NCBI GenBank assembly: GCA_023376005.1
Contig: CM042157.1
Span: forward strand, 85,138,314 to 85,202,313
Reading direction: 5' to 3'
Source of the DNA: Doryteuthis pealeii
Taxonomy: Eukaryota > Mollusca > Cephalopoda > Myopsida > Loliginidae
DNA: 64,000 bases
Numbering within the stretch: position 1 is the first letter of the stretch; each line of letters starts with the position of its first letter. The notes below the pieces were generated by a model. It made no database searches. It saw nothing but the letters and a program-made list of their open reading frames with translations, and was not told where the DNA came from. Below are positions 24,000 through 36,665 of the stretch, piece by piece. A program made the position numbers and the translations under genes.

Positions 24000-24311
24000 A
24001 ACAGAAAGAAAGAAAGAAAGAATAGTACAAAAAAATAAAGAAAGAAGGAAAGAAAGAAATTGAATAACACAAAGAAAGAAAGAAAGTAAGAAAGAAATTG
24101 AATAGTACAAAAAATAAAGAAAGAAATTGAATAGTACAAAAAAAGAAAGAAAGAAGGAAAGAAAGAAAGAAATTGAATAACACAAAGAAAGAAAGAAAGA
24201 AAGAAAGAAAGAAGAGAAGAAATTGAATAGTACAAAAAAAGAAAGAAAGAAGAAAGAAAGAAAGAAATTGAATAACACAAAGAAAGAAAGAAAGAAAGAA
24301 AGAAATTGAAT

Positions 24312-24357
<46 letters not shown>

Positions 24358-24527
24358 TTGAATAGTACAAAGAAAGAAAGAAAGAAATTGAATAGTACAA
24401 AGAAAGAAAGAAAGAAAGAAGGAAAGAAAGAAACAAACAAACAAACAAAGAAGGAAAGAAAGAAAGAAGGAAAGAAAGAAAGATATTGAATAACACAAAG
24501 AAAGAAAGAAAGAAATTGAATAAGAAA

Positions 24528-24572
<45 letters not shown>

Positions 24573-24890
24573 AATTGAATAGTAAAAGAAAGAAAGAAAG
24601 AAAGAAGGAAAGAAAGAAACAAACAACAAACAAAGAAGGAAAGAAAGAAAGAAGGAAAGAAAGAAAGATATTGAATAACACAAAGAAAGAAATAAATAAA
24701 GAAAGAAAGAAAGAAAGAAAGAAAGAAATTGAATAGTACAAAAGAAGAAAGGAAAGAAAGAAAGAAACTGAATAACACAAAGAAAGAAAAAAAGAAAGAA
24801 AGAAAGGAAGAAAGAAAGAAACTGAATAACAAAGAAAGAAAGAAAGAAAGAAATCGAATAACACAAAGAAAGAAAGAAAGATATTATGTT
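24000..24890. repeat. (GAAA)n array with a 14-bp spacer
   Basis: Runs of GAAA separated by ttgaatagtacaaa or ttgaataacacaaa about 17 times. Repeated at 39160-39755 and inverted at 32005-32715. All three minus frames stay open over about 290 codons because the repeat lacks stops; not coding. Confidence 0.92.
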
Positions 24891-25027
24891 TTAATTCAAA
24901 TTACTGCAGAGTATTATTTTTCAAAGCACCTTACCCCCACCCCGAGGAATTGAAACTTCACAAAAAATCAAATATAACGAACAAATAAGAGAAAATCATC
25001 GACTGACACTTTCATTTTTTCTTTAAA

Positions 25028-26401
25028 TCAAAGTTGTGTTCGTTGGGTTTGAGATTCGACCCGTTCAAGCAAAGGTGGCGGTGATGGTGGCAATGGTGGT
25101 GGCGATTGCGTCGGTCTTTCAGGAAATCGCTTAGCGAATTTATCAGTAAAATTCAAAGAATAAACACGGTCGCTCTCTTGGCTGCTCGGCTGCAAACTCT
25201 TGCCTGTTTCCTTTATCTGATCCGAACGGAGTTTTTCAGAATTTTCAACGTCCAGCATGGCGACGTCATTTCCAAGAATTTCAATTGGTGGACGAAGAAT
25301 CTTTCTACCATTTTTCTCTCTGCCACTTTGATTTTGGAAACTTTCAAGATTTTCAAGAAATTGAGAGGAAGAAGATATTTGCTCAGGAACCATTACGTTT
25401 TCACTATCAATATTTAATTCTGTAAATGGTTTTGTTTGATGGGTGTGTCCATTTTGATCAACGTTTACCTCCAAGGTGGTTGTAAAGATACCATCCGAAG
25501 AGTTATTCAAACCATTGTTTTTGTTATTCATTTTCTCTCCCCGACTTAATACGTATTTATTGATCTCTTCCTGTAACTCTCGCCTCCTGCGAGATTTTAG
25601 TGACGTCAGCGGTTCATCACTTCCGTCGCTCGAGTCATCAATAATGCTGAAAACTTCGTTTAAAGTATTATGGACGTCGTCTGTTTCGGTTGGGTCTATT
25701 TTCGCGCCCAAATTCATTTTCTCGTAGTCGCCATTTTCTTCTTCATCGTCTGCATGATTGCCAACATGATCAATAGGCTGTGGTTTGTTTTGGAGTTTTG
25801 TCAGCAATGTGTTTATCTTCTGTTGTGCGTTAGTTCCCGGCGATTCCTGCAACAGTTCTCCAAGACTTTTAATCAGGCGATTGAGCTGTTCGTCTGGAAA
25901 CGTTTCGGCTTCGTTAATCTTTGACCCAGCCGTGTCGTTTCGTTTTGCATGTTGAGATTTCTCGAAGGAAACTTTCATCAAACTCTCGTCACCGGTATCC
26001 GCCATATTGCGCAACATCTGACTATTCGAGACGATCGGACGAATCTCAGACTCTATCGAACCGCCATTACCCTCTCCAAATCCGAGACCATCGCTGTTAC
26101 CGTTAAGCTGATCGTTTTCGTCATCGACGAAAGCAGCGTTGACCTGTCCACCATATTCCGGGTCCCTATCACAGACGCCGCTGTCCAGCGTCTCGCTGAT
26201 ACTCTGCGTTGATAAATGGCGGGAGATCGATTTACCTCCCTTGTGTTTGGTTTGGATCCGTTCGAAGATCTCTTCTACTCGGGATTTGGGGACCAGGCCG
26301 ATACGGAAGAAACCGATTTTACCTTCATCGATTTTGCGACAATCGACGACCGTAGAAGCCGAGTTGGCAAAAGATGGCCCATCGCAAAGAATTCCGTCAC
26401 A
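25028..26401 (-). CDS. Second intact copy of terminal exon 6, without the other exons
   Basis: It has the same acceptor context (tttttttctag) and an open 458-codon frame with stop. It differs from the 39899-41278 copy by roughly a dozen amino-acid changes and a two-codon deletion (LMKVSFEK versus LMRVKSSFEK), with no frameshift. No copy of exons 1-5 accompanies it. It lies inside the 19.7-28.2 kb duplicate block. The simplest view is the other allele of the same gene, misplaced as a tandem copy; a real partial paralogue is the alternative. Confidence 0.75.
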   Translation of the reverse strand, partial: CDGILCDGPSFANSASTVVDCRKIDEGKIGFFRIGLVPKSRVEEIFERIQTKHKGGKSISRHLSTQSISETLDSGVCDRDPEYGGQVNAAFVDDENDQLNGNSDGLGFGEGNGGSIESEIRPIVSNSQMLRNMADTGDESLMKVSFEKSQHAKRNDTAGSKINEAETFPDEQLNRLIKSLGELLQESPGTNAQQKINTLLTKLQNKPQPIDHVGNHADDEEENGDYEKMNLGAKIDPTETDDVHNTLNEVFSIIDDSSDGSDEPLTSLKSRRRRELQEEINKYVLSRGEKMNNKNNGLNNSSDGIFTTTLEVNVDQNGHTHQTKPFTELNIDSENVMVPEQISSSSQFLENLESFQNQSGREKNGRKILRPPIEILGNDVAMLDVENSEKLRSDQIKETGKSLQPSSQESDRVYSLNFTDKFAKRFPERPTQSPPPLPPSPPPLLERVESQTQRTQL

Positions 26402-26464
26402 CTAGAAAAAAAAATAAGAAAAAAATTAATTAATACCAAAGAATGTCAGTTAAAGAGCTATAGC

Positions 26465-27271
26465 ACAATGCATGAGTGCAGTGTGCCTATGTGCATACGG
26501 GTGTAGGTGTGTATATATAATTCTAGGTAGATAATTGAATAAGTAGTAAGTCAACCACATATATGTGTGTGATGTAGATAGAGTAAGACCACCCATAGAT
26601 GGGTATATGTGTGTGTTTGTGCATACATACATACATATGTGTGTGTGTGTATGCATGTATTATATGTATTAATAAGGTATGTGAATGGTCGGTCAGAGAA
26701 ACCATAAAAATAAGAAAAGGATTAGAATAGATATAAAGGGTGATAAGGGCCATTGGCCAGACAGAGAGTCTGGGTTTCGACCACTTTGAGAAGTTAACTG
26801 GAGGTTAGACCATAATAAAATGTGACCCATATTAGAACAAAGAACTTTTCAAATCACGCGGAGATTAGACACAGATCTCGTGGACGAGATTTGATAGCGA
26901 GAATTGAGGAATTCTGGGAAATTTAAAAAAGTCAAGTTAGTTAAATCTCGGGCAGCGAAGCAGTAACACCTCGCTTAGAGACTTGTGAATAGTATAGAAG
27001 TCAACTTTAGAAGAAGTCCTTAAGGGAATGCGAACTATATACCTCATCTCTGACAATTTTGATGTTCACCTGAGATTGTCTTGTCTTGTCTTTATTCTCT
27101 CTTTGTTGTTGATTGTAAACCCCCTGGATGAGCCCTGAGGCAGAATTACAGACACAAGTGAGGGTCCTAGATGAAAGCAGCAGATGATCATAGCCAGTAA
27201 AGTTGCAAGAAATGCAGTAAGATGCACATCAAAGAGACAACAGGTGCTCACGGCCCCGAGGGAGGTTTACA
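26465..27271. mobile_element. 807-bp LTR-like element
   Basis: Flanked by TAGC duplications and ending GAGGTTTACA; related to 22258-23227. Right-block copy at 41340-42157, in intron 5 about 60 bp upstream of the exon 6 acceptor; inverted copy at about 29600-30420. Confidence 0.6.
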
Positions 27272-27354
27272 TAGCTAGTCGAACAATTGCTTGCAACATA
27301 TGCTGTTTTAACGTTGCTCTACAATAGACGCTCGATAGATAAATGATACATTGG

Positions 27355-27355
27355 A

Positions 27356-27389
<34 letters not shown>

Positions 27390-27554
27390 GTGACAGTGGA
27401 CGATATTTGAATGTTGAGTATTTAAAGTACAGACACAGTTTTTCCACTGAGATAATCTAATGTTGAACTATTTCGGGTAATTTAATTAAAATCCATAATG
27501 ATCGACTATAAAAAAATATCTCTTACATTATCAACACATAAATGATATATTGGA

Positions 27555-27592
<38 letters not shown>

Positions 27593-27757
27593 GTGACAGT
27601 AGACGATATTTGAATGTTGAGTATTTAAAGTACAGACACAGTTTTTCCACTGAGATAATCTAATGTTGAACTATTTCGGGTAATTTAATTAAAATCCATA
27701 ATGATCGACTATAAAAAAATATCTCTTACATTATCAACACATAAATGATATATTGGA

Positions 27758-27791
<34 letters not shown>

Positions 27792-27970
27792 GTGACAGTA
27801 GACGATATTTGAATGTTGAGTATTTAAAGTACAGACACAGTTTTTCCACTGAGATAATCTAATATTAAACTATTTATTTAATTAAAATCCATAATGATCG
27901 ACTATAAAAATATCTTTTACATTATCAACACATAAATGATATATTGGAATAGATAGATAGATAGATAGAT
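27355..27970. repeat. 200-bp VNTR built on (GATA)n
   Basis: Units of (GATA)n plus tgacagtagacgatatttga ... atcaacacataaatgatata starting near 27358, 27557, 27760 and 27950. The right block has only one unit plus a partial (42240-42470). Confidence 0.85.
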
Positions 27971-28190
27971 AGATACATTATCAACACATTTAAACGACAA
28001 TATTGGTTTATTACAATTAAGAAATCTCCAAAGTATCTTTGTGATATGATCTGGATGGGACACATACAACAACACACCAACCATACCAGACAGCAGACAC
28101 CTTGGGCTCCTTGCATACAGGCACACAAGCCACACCTAAATTAACCAACTTTTCACCCAAGTGTTACATATACACCTAAATGGTAAAATT

Positions 28191-28405
28191 ACAAGGTTCC
28201 TAGTTCGATACCCGTCATCGCCAACTAAGCGTATGAGTAGCACAGGGATCTGTGCGGTAAAGTAAGGAGCTGATGGTAGGTGTGGCGCTCCACCTCAGAC
28301 GCCAAAACAATCTACTTGGCCTAGCGCTATTGAAAAGGGGATAGACTCCCTCACTGATTGGCTGATACCGACTTTAGGCCGCTCCGACGACTTTACTTTT
28401 TTACT
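28191..28405 (+). mobile_element. SINE-A, 5'-truncated
   Basis: Starts at acaaggttcctagttcgata; body and tail complete. One arm of the turn-around. Confidence 0.8.
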
Positions 28406-28471
28406 TATTTTGCAGACCAGTAGGTTTTGTCTTTATTACTTTGTGTATGTTATTGTTTGCCACATTATTTT

Positions 28472-28683
28472 CAAGTAAAGCCGTCGGGCGCTCTAATGTC
28501 GGTATCAGCCAATCAGCGAGGGAGTCTATCCCCTTTTCTCTAGAGCTAGACCAAGGAGATGGTTTTTTTGCGTCTGAGGTGGAACACCACCCCTACCATC
28601 GGCTCCTTACTTTACCGCACAGATCCCTGTGCTACTCATACGCTGAGTTGGCGAGGGCCGGTTTCGAACTAGGAACCTTGTAA
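28472..28683 (-). mobile_element. SINE-A, inverted partner
   Basis: Minus copy ending ctaggaaccttgtaatttta, the exact inverse of the start of the previous copy including its unique flank. Confidence 0.8.
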
Positions 28684-28689
28684 TTTTAC

Positions 28690-29280
28690 CCCAATTTAGG
28701 TGTATATGTAACACTTGGTGAAAAGTTGGTTAATTTGGTGTGGGCTTGTGTGCCTGTATGCAAGGAGCCCAAGTGTCTGCTGGTCTGGTATGGTTGGTGT
28801 GTTGTTGGTATGTGTCCCATCAGATGCATCTCACAAAGATATTTGGAGATTTCTTAATTGTAATAAACCTAATATTGTCGTTTAAATGTGTTGATAATGT
28901 ATCTATCTTCTATCTATCTGATCTATTCCAATATATCATTTATGTGTTGAAATGTAAAAGATATTTTTATAGTCGATCATTATGATTTTAATTAATAGAA
29001 TAGTTTAATATTAGAGTTATCTCAGTGGAAAAACTGTGTCTGTACTTTAAATACTCAACATCAAATATCGGTCTACTGTCACATCTATCTATCTATCTAT
29101 CTATCTATCTATTATTCAATATAATCATTTATGGTGTTGATAATGTAAGAGATATTTTTTTTATAGTCGATCATTATGGATTTTAATTAAATTACCCGAA
29201 TGTTCAACATTAGATTATCTCAGTGGAAAAACTGTGTCTGTACTTTTAAATACTCACATTCAAATATCGTCTACTGTCAC

Positions 29281-29318
<38 letters not shown>

Positions 29319-32300
29319 TCCAATATATCATTTATGTGTGATAATGTAAGAGATATTTTTTATAGTCGATCAATTATGGATTTTAATTAAATTACCCGAA
29401 ATAGTTCAACATTAGATTATTCTTCAGTGTGGAAAAACTGTGTCTGTACTTTAATACTCAACATTCAAATATCGTCCACTTGTCACATCTATCTATCTAT
29501 ACTATCTATCTATCTATCTATTCCAATGTATCATTTATCCTATCGAGCGTCTATTGTAGAGCAACGTTAAAACAGCATATGTTGCAAGCAATTGTTCGAC
29601 TAGCTATGTAAACCTCCCTCGGGCCGTGAGCCACCTTTGTGTCTCTTTGATGTGCATCTTACTTGCATTTCTTGCAACTTTGACTGGCTATGATATCTGC
29701 TGCTTTCATGCTAGGACCCTCACTTGTGTCTGTAATTCTTGCCTCAGGGCTCATCCAGGGGTTTACAATCAACAACAAAGAGAGAATAAAGACAAGACAA
29801 GACAATCTAGGTGAACATCAAAATTGTCAGAGATGAGGTATATAGTTCGCATTCCTTTAAAAGGACTTCTTCTAAAGTGACTTCTATACTATTCACAAGT
29901 TCTAAGCGGGTGTTTACTGCTTCGCTGCCCCGAGATTTTAACTAACTTGACTTTTTAAATTTCCCAGAATTCTCAATTCTCGCTATCAAATCTCGTCCAC
30001 GAGATCTGTGTCTAATCTCCGCGTGATTTGAAAGTTCTTTGTTCTAATATGGGTCACATTTATTATGGTCTAACCTCCAGTTAACTTCTCAAAGTGGTCG
30101 AAACCCAGACTCTCTGTCTGGCCAATGGCCCTTATCACCTTTATATCTATTCTAATCCCTTTCTTATTTTATGTTTTTCTCTGACCGACCATTCACATAC
30201 CTTATTAATACATATAATACATGCATACACACACAACATATGTATGTATGTATGCACAAACACACACATATACCATCTGATGGGTGGTCTTACTCTATCT
30301 ACATCACACACATATATGTGGTTGACTTACTACTTATTCAATTATCTACCTAGAATTTATATATCCACACCTACACCCGTATGCACATAGGCACACTGCA
30401 CTCATGCATTGTGCTATAGCTCTTTAACTGACATTCTTTGTATTAATTAATTTTTTCTTATTTTTTTTCTTAGTGTGACGGAATTCTTTGCGATGGGCAT
30501 CTTTTGCCAACTCGGCTCTACGGTCGTCGATTGTCGCAAAATCGATGAAGGTTAAATCGAGTTTCTTCCGTATCGCCTGGTCCCAAATCCGAGTAGAAGA
30601 GAATCTTCGAACGGATCCAAACGCAAACACAAGGGAGGTAAATCGATCTCCCGCCATTTAATCAACGCAGGAGTTCAGCGAGACGCTGGACAGCGGCGTC
30701 TGTGATAGGGACCCGAATATGGTGGAAAGGTCCAACGCTGCTTTCGTCGGATGACGAAAACGATCAGCTTAACGGTAACAGCGATGGTCTCGATTTGGAG
30801 AGGGTAATGGCGGTTCGATAGAGTCTGAGATTCGTCCGATCGTCTCGAATAGTCAGATGTTGCGCAATATGGCGGAATACGCGTGACGAGAGTTTTGATG
30901 AAGTTTCCTTCGAGAATCTCAACATGCAAAACGAAACGACACGGCTGGGTCAAGATTAACGAAGCCGAAACGTTTCCAGACGAACAGCTCATCGCCTGAT
31001 TAAAAGTCTTGAGAAACTGTTGCAGGAATGCCGGGATAACGCACCACAGAAGAATAAACACATTGCTGACAAAACTCCAAAACAAACCACAGCTATTGAT
31101 CATGTTGGCAATCATGCAGACGATGAAGAAGAAAATGGCGACTACGAGAAAATGAATTTGGGCGCGAAAATAGACGCCCAACCGAAACAGACGACCGTCC
31201 AATAATACTTTAAACGAAGTTTTCAGCATTATTGATGACTCGAGCGACGGAAGTGATGAACCGCTGAACGTCACTAAAATCTCGCAGGAGGCGAGAGTTA
31301 CAGGAAAGAGATCAATGAAATACCGTATAAGTCGGGAGAGAAAATGAATAACAAAAAACAATGGTTTGAATAACTCTTCGGATGGTATCTTTACAACCAC
31401 CTGGAGGTAAACGTTGATCAAAATGGACACGAGCCCATCAAACAAAACCATTTACAGAATTAAATATTGATAGTGAAAACGTAATGGTTCCTGAGCAAAT
31501 AATCTTCTCCTCTCAATTTCTTGAAAATCTTGAAAGTTTCCAAAATCAAAGTGGCAGAGAGAAAAATGGTAGAAAGATTCTTCGTCGCACCAATTGAAAT
31601 TCTGGGTGAAATGACGTCGCCAATGCTGGACGTTGAAAATTCTGAAAAACTCCGTTCGGATTCAGATAAGGAAAACAGGCAAGAGTTTGCAGGCCGAGCA
31701 GCCAAGAGAGTCGACCGTGTTTATTCTTTGAATTTTACTGATAAATTCGCTAAGCGATTTTCCTGAAAGACCGACGCAATCGCCACCACCATTGCACCAT
31801 CACCGCACTTTGCTTTGAACGGGTCGAATCTCAAACCCAAGCGAACACAACTTTGATTTAAAGGAAAAATGAAAGTGTCAGTTCCGATGATTTTCTCTTA
31901 TTTTGTTCGTATATTTGATTTTTTTGTGAAGTTTCAAATTCCTCGGGGTGGGGGTAGGTTGCTTTAAAAAATAATACTCTGCAGTAAATTTGATTAAAAC
32001 ATAATAGTCTGTTCTTTCTTTCTTTGTGTTTATTCGTTTCTTTCTTTCTTCTGTTCTTTGTTATTCAGTTTCCTTTTTTCCTTCCTTTCTTTCTTCTTTT
32101 CTTCTTTGTGTTATTTTCAGTTTCTTTCTTTCTTTCCTTCTTTCTTTGTACTCATTCAATTTTTTTCTTTCTTCTTTCTTTCTTCTTTATTTATTTCTTT
32201 CTTTGTGTTATTCAATATTTTCTTTCTTTCCTTCTTCTTTCTTTCCTTCTTTTTGTTGTGTTGTTTCTTTCTTTCCTTCTTTCTTCTTTCTTTCTTTGTA

Positions 32301-32729
32301 CTATTCAATTTCTTTCTTTTTTCTCTTCTTTCTTCTTTCTTTCTTTCTTTCTTCTTATTCAATTTCTTTCTTTCTTTTCTTTTTGTGTTATTCAATATCT
32401 TTCTTTCTTTCGCTTCTTTCTTGTTCTTTCCCTTCTTTGGTTTGTTTGTTTGTTTTTTCTTTCCTTCTTTCTTTCTTTCTTTCTTTGTACTATTCAATTT
32501 CTTTCTTTCTTTCTTTGTACTATTCAATATCTTTCTTCTTTCTTTGCTTTCTTCTTTCTGTTCTTTCCTTTCGTTATTCAATTTCTTTCTTCTTTCTTTC
32601 TTTCTTTGTGTTTTATTCAATTTCTTTCTTTCTTTCCTTCTTTCTTTCTTTTTTTGTAGCTATTCAATTTCTTTCTTTCTTTCTTTCTTTCTTTACTTTC
32701 CATTTCTTTGTGGTTAGTTCAAATTTTCT
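28690..32729 (-). repeat. Inverted noisy copy of 24.0-28.2 kb
   Basis: Reading the minus strand reproduces, in order, the (GAAA)n array, exon 6, the LTR-like element and the (GATA)n repeats of the left block, with frequent single-base indels. The turn-around sits on two inverted SINE-A copies (28191-28405 and 28472-28683). Confidence 0.85.
30474..31856 (+). pseudogene. Inverted, frameshifted third copy of exon 6
   Basis: It starts with the same acceptor (tcttag|TGTGACGG) and ends at the equivalent TGA, on the opposite strand. The reading frame is broken repeatedly by one-base insertions and deletions, many in short homopolymers, while substitutions relative to the 25028-26401 copy are few. 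That error pattern, together with the gap at 32730, suits uncorrected long-read sequence better than an aged pseudogene. Confidence 0.75.
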
Positions 32730-32829
32730 NNNNNNNNNNNNNNNNNNNNNNNNNNNNNNNNNNNNNNNNNNNNNNNNNNNNNNNNNNNNNNNNNNNNNNN
32801 NNNNNNNNNNNNNNNNNNNNNNNNNNNNN
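32730..32829. other. Assembly gap of exactly 100 N
   Basis: One hundred consecutive N, the conventional placeholder for a scaffold join of unknown size. Both flanks are parts of the duplicated block. Confidence 0.99.
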
Positions 32830-33038
32830 GGCAGGATGTTTAGGTGGGACCATGATAATCCCACAAATAGCTAAAATTAGGTAGAAATCATCATCATCAT
32901 CATCCTCAACAACAGCAGCAGCGCGACCGCAGCAACAACAACAACAACAGCGGTTATCGTCGTTGGAAAAATTTACAAAAATTATTCAAATAACTGATTC
33001 GGCTATTTGAATAATTTTTTTAAAAGAAATTATTCAAA

Positions 33039-33584
33039 CTAGTACAAAAATATAAAAAAACGCCCCTCCGGGCGATGTAAAAATAGATTTTTGAAACATA
33101 TTGTCTGTGGGGTGTTTTTTTTTTTTAATCAAGCCTAACACTGCGGATTTACAGGGTAGCACAGTTCATGGGAAATAACACAAATTATATTTACTAGCAA
33201 AATAAAAAACACCCTCCGGGCGATGTAAAAATAGATTTTGAAACATATTGCCTGAGGGGTGGGAGGGAAAAATTCAATGTCAGCGAGTTTGTGCCCTAAG
33301 TATGTAAAATCATCAGATTCATTAAAGGATTAAAAAGTAAAACAATTTGAAATGTAAACTTTAAATATGTATTAAAATAAAAACAAACTATATATAGATA
33401 TATAATACCAGTCATGTATTTATTAAAACTTGTTTTAAAAAACAATGAGGACTGTCTAATGCGGCATGTTCAAATTTTGAGTGTATTTATTCTATGTTAT
33501 GACGATTTTGGGTAACGTGACGTAAGCAGTGACGTAGTTTTTGTTACAGACAAAAACCGGAAGCGAATCTCCATTATTCATAGA
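33039..33584 (-). mobile_element. Helitron (33194-33584) next to a Helitron 3' end
   Basis: Minus strand: starts TCTATGAATAATGGAG and ends with hairpin CGCCCGGAGGGTG then CTAG (33194-33197). A second 3' end with cgcccggaggggcg lies at 33039-33193. Confidence 0.6.
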
Positions 33585-33935
33585 TAATAACAAATGATAC
33601 AAATTATTTAAACAACGTAAGTTTTTTAAAGTTTAGTTTAATAATGAATATATTATGTTGACTAGAGAGAATATGCGACCCCTGAGCATACGTATTTAAT
33701 TCAATGAAATATATTAAATTAGAAAGACTAACGAAATTAAATAAGAACGTATATAAAAAGATTACACTTATTTCACTTATATTTTAATTGGTTTCTATAT
33801 AAAATCATTCATAGGACTGATTTTAATACTTTGGAGAATAAAATAATAATATTAGAGATATTAATTAAACTCTAAAAGGGTTTTATAATTTGCTTGAAGC
33901 ATTGTGTTTATATTGGTTTGTTGGTTGGTTTTGAA

Positions 33936-34182
33936 GGCTATCACAATGCAAGTGTAAAGAAAAAAGAAGCTAACTATGGTGTTGTTTGTTAACCTGTGAT
34001 TTATTAATATTTCGAGATAAAAATCTCTTCTACAGAAGATCTCCAGAACTGAAGTTGTTGCTAGTGACTGTCCATTTGATTCTGTCTCATGTTTCCAAAC
34101 TCTCTGTCTGTGTGTATGGGGGGGGGCTGTTCAGTTTTTTTTTTATAATTCCAAATCTGGCTCGCCCTCTGAGCATAATTTA

Positions 34183-34232
<50 letters not shown>

Positions 34233-34600
34233 TGTGTGTGTTTACTAACAGGACCACCTGAAAAAAAGGGTTCAAGTGGTCCTGTTTTTAAAACACACAC
34301 ACACAAAAATTATGCTCAGAGGGCGAACCAGATCTGGAATTATAATTTTTTTAAAACTGAACAGGCTCGCACACACGCACACACGCACACACACACACAC
34401 ACGCACACACACACGCACCCACACACACAGTTTGGAAAACATGAGACAAAATCAAATGGACAGTCACTAGCAACAACTTCAGTCCTGGAGATCTTCTGTA
34501 GAAGGGATTTTTATCCCAAAATATTAAGAATAAATCACAGGTTAACAAACAACACCATAATTACCTTCTTTTTTCTTTACACTTGCATTGTGATAGCCTT
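33936..34600. repeat. Right-block copy of the hammerhead foldback
   Basis: Counterpart of 19891-20584. Minus motif at 33999-34040 has stem II AGAGAT/ATCTC; plus motif at 34488-34530 has GAAA changed to AAAA. Confidence 0.7.
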
Positions 34601-35359
34601 CAAAACCAATCAACAAATTAATTAAACTCTGTTTTTATCTTGAAAACAAAAATGATTACAACTATATTCATCATCTCTATTGAGTTAAAAGTGAACAATT
34701 TTGCTGCAGTTATTAAACCATATTTTTTATTTGTAACTCCACAAAATATTTGCTGTATCTAAATAGGTAAAGTCATCATCATCATCATCATCATCATCAA
34801 TAACGACAACAACCACTACAACAGCAACAACGACAAGAGGCACACTTATTGGATTTTCGTCGCTGGAAATGGAATCGGTGAACCGAGTTCAAATCCTGGA
34901 CGGGGCTCTTTGCGTTTCACTTCGCGCTAATGCCCCTGGGTAAGGCATGAATTCACCTCTTCTTAAATCATAGTCAGATCTTGAATCAGATTTTCTCTAA
35001 TGATTCGATTTTTTTTTTATTTTCATCTTATTTTTTATTTATTAATTTTTTTTTCATAATTATTATTTAATCAAAGGCAAATAAGCAACAAAAGACGCAC
35101 ATGTTTTTCTAATCCATTGTATTTTTTATTATTATTGTAGTTTGAAATTAGAAGAAACTGTAGAGTTTGGTTTCAAGAAGTTTTCTTGTTCTTTTGAAAT
35201 ACTCCCATTTCCAATTGCTTGACGGTGTCCACTTCTAATATTCCCATGTATTTGTAGTTTTCTTTTTCTCCCAAGTGATCAGATGCTTTTCTGATTAGCC
35301 AGTTCTATTCCTTCCACTGTTTCTCTTTTTCCCTTCTTAATTCTCAGCATATCATTATT

Positions 35360-35378
35360 GTTATTGGGAATTTTATTA

Positions 35379-35424
<46 letters not shown>

Positions 35425-36110
35425 CTCCTTTTGAGTTTTCACATCAGCGTTAGATGATGGTCTTTCACTGGAGTCTGAGTGACAGCAAGTCTCCTCAGGT
35501 CTCCAGGATTCTTCTGAGTATTCTGGCAGATTGCTGCAGTGCAGTATTCTGAATGGTCTCAATCTTTTCTCTGATGTCCAGATTTTCCAGACCCTTTTCC
35601 AATCCTTTTGGGACCGTTCCAAGTGCACCAACTACACTTGGTATCACTTTGACTTTCATATTCCATAACTTTTTCAGTTCTCTGGCAAGGTCCAGATATT
35701 TGTTCACTTTTTCGTTTTCCTTTAGCTTCACCCTGTGATCTGCTGGCACTGCAAAATCCACCAGTTGACAAGTTCTTTATTTTTTGTTAATCAACACTAG
35801 GTCTGGTCTTCTTTCTGGGATAAGGTGATCCGTTTTTATCTCAAAGTCCCAGAGAATCTTATGCGTTTCGTTCTCAAGAACAGATTCTGGTTTATGCATA
35901 TACCATTTTGTTTTATGGTGAAAATCTAATTTTTTGCATAATTCCCAGTGGATCACCTTTCCAACCCAGTCGTGCCTAGTTTTGTACTCCCGTTGTGCTA
36001 GTTTACTACATTCACATAGTACACGGTTTACAGTCTCATCTCTGTCACCGCATAGTCTACATTTACTATTTTGTTGGGTCTTATAAATTTTTGCTTTGAT
36101 TATTATTATT
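35360..36110 (-). mobile_element. R2-like LINE 3' end, right block only
   Basis: Frames with CRLCGDRDETVNRVLCECSK, RRPDLVLINKK, DFAVPADHRVK and KKLWNMKVKVIPSVVGALG; (AAT)n tail at 35375-35420. More than 85% like the 17.8-kb copy; one stop/frame break near 35775. Confidence 0.75.
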
Positions 36111-36177
36111 ATTATCATTATTATTATTATTGGAGTTTTACTCTTCAGCTCAACCTGATGTTTTATTCAAGAGAGTA

Positions 36178-36178
36178 C

Positions 36179-36209
<31 letters not shown>

Positions 36210-36665
36210 TCACTCCTTGTGAGTTTTTCACACCATTATAGCTGGTACTCGATCACTGAAATCTGAGTCTCCTCATGACTCCAGGACCCTACTGAGTATT
36301 CTAGCCGATCTCAACAATGCTGTTGTCTGGATGGTCTCAATTCTTCCTCTGATTTCCAATTCCTCCATACCTTTTTTTAAAACCCATGGGGACCATTCTG
36401 AGATCACCGTCTACTTATTTGTATTATCTTTCCTCTCATGTTCCACGATCTTTTTTTTTAGTTCTCAGGCAAGGTCCAAGTATTTATCTATCTTTTAGCT
36501 TTCTTTCATTTTCACTCTTTGGTCACAAGATGACAAATTCTTTTTTTTTTCTTGTTAATTAACATTGGTGTTCTGGTCGGGAATTAGTATTCCGTTTCTA
36601 TCTCAAAATCTCAGAGAATTTTATGCCTCGCATTCTCTCGTACAGATTCTGGTTTGTGCATATAT
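36178..36665 (-). mobile_element. Old R2-like LINE fragment with intact 3' end
   Basis: Right-block counterpart of 21240-21645, retaining its (TAG)n-type tail at 36178-36208. Confidence 0.65.

Larger units (their letters stand above)
19677..28190. repeat. Left copy of the duplicate block
   Basis: It is colinear with 32836-42490: the (CAT)n/(CAA)n stretch, long foldback, SINE-B head, R2-like fragments, (CTGT)n/(CT)n, (GAAA)n array, exon 6 and (GATA)n VNTR appear in the same order. Identity is high between large indels. Differences specific to this copy are a 970-bp insertion (22258-23227) and a deletion of about 945 bp at 21253. Confidence 0.85.

Noticed and set aside
23970..24866. Overlapping 280-298-codon open frames on the minus strand
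   Set aside because: They arise from the (GAAA)n array; all three frames are open and give Phe/Ser/Leu repeats.
25106..26506. Several plus-strand frames of 60-103 codons
   Set aside because: Antisense shadows of exon 6, also present at 39977-41290.
30675..31451. 258-codon minus-strand frame
   Set aside because: Antisense shadow of the inverted exon 6 copy.
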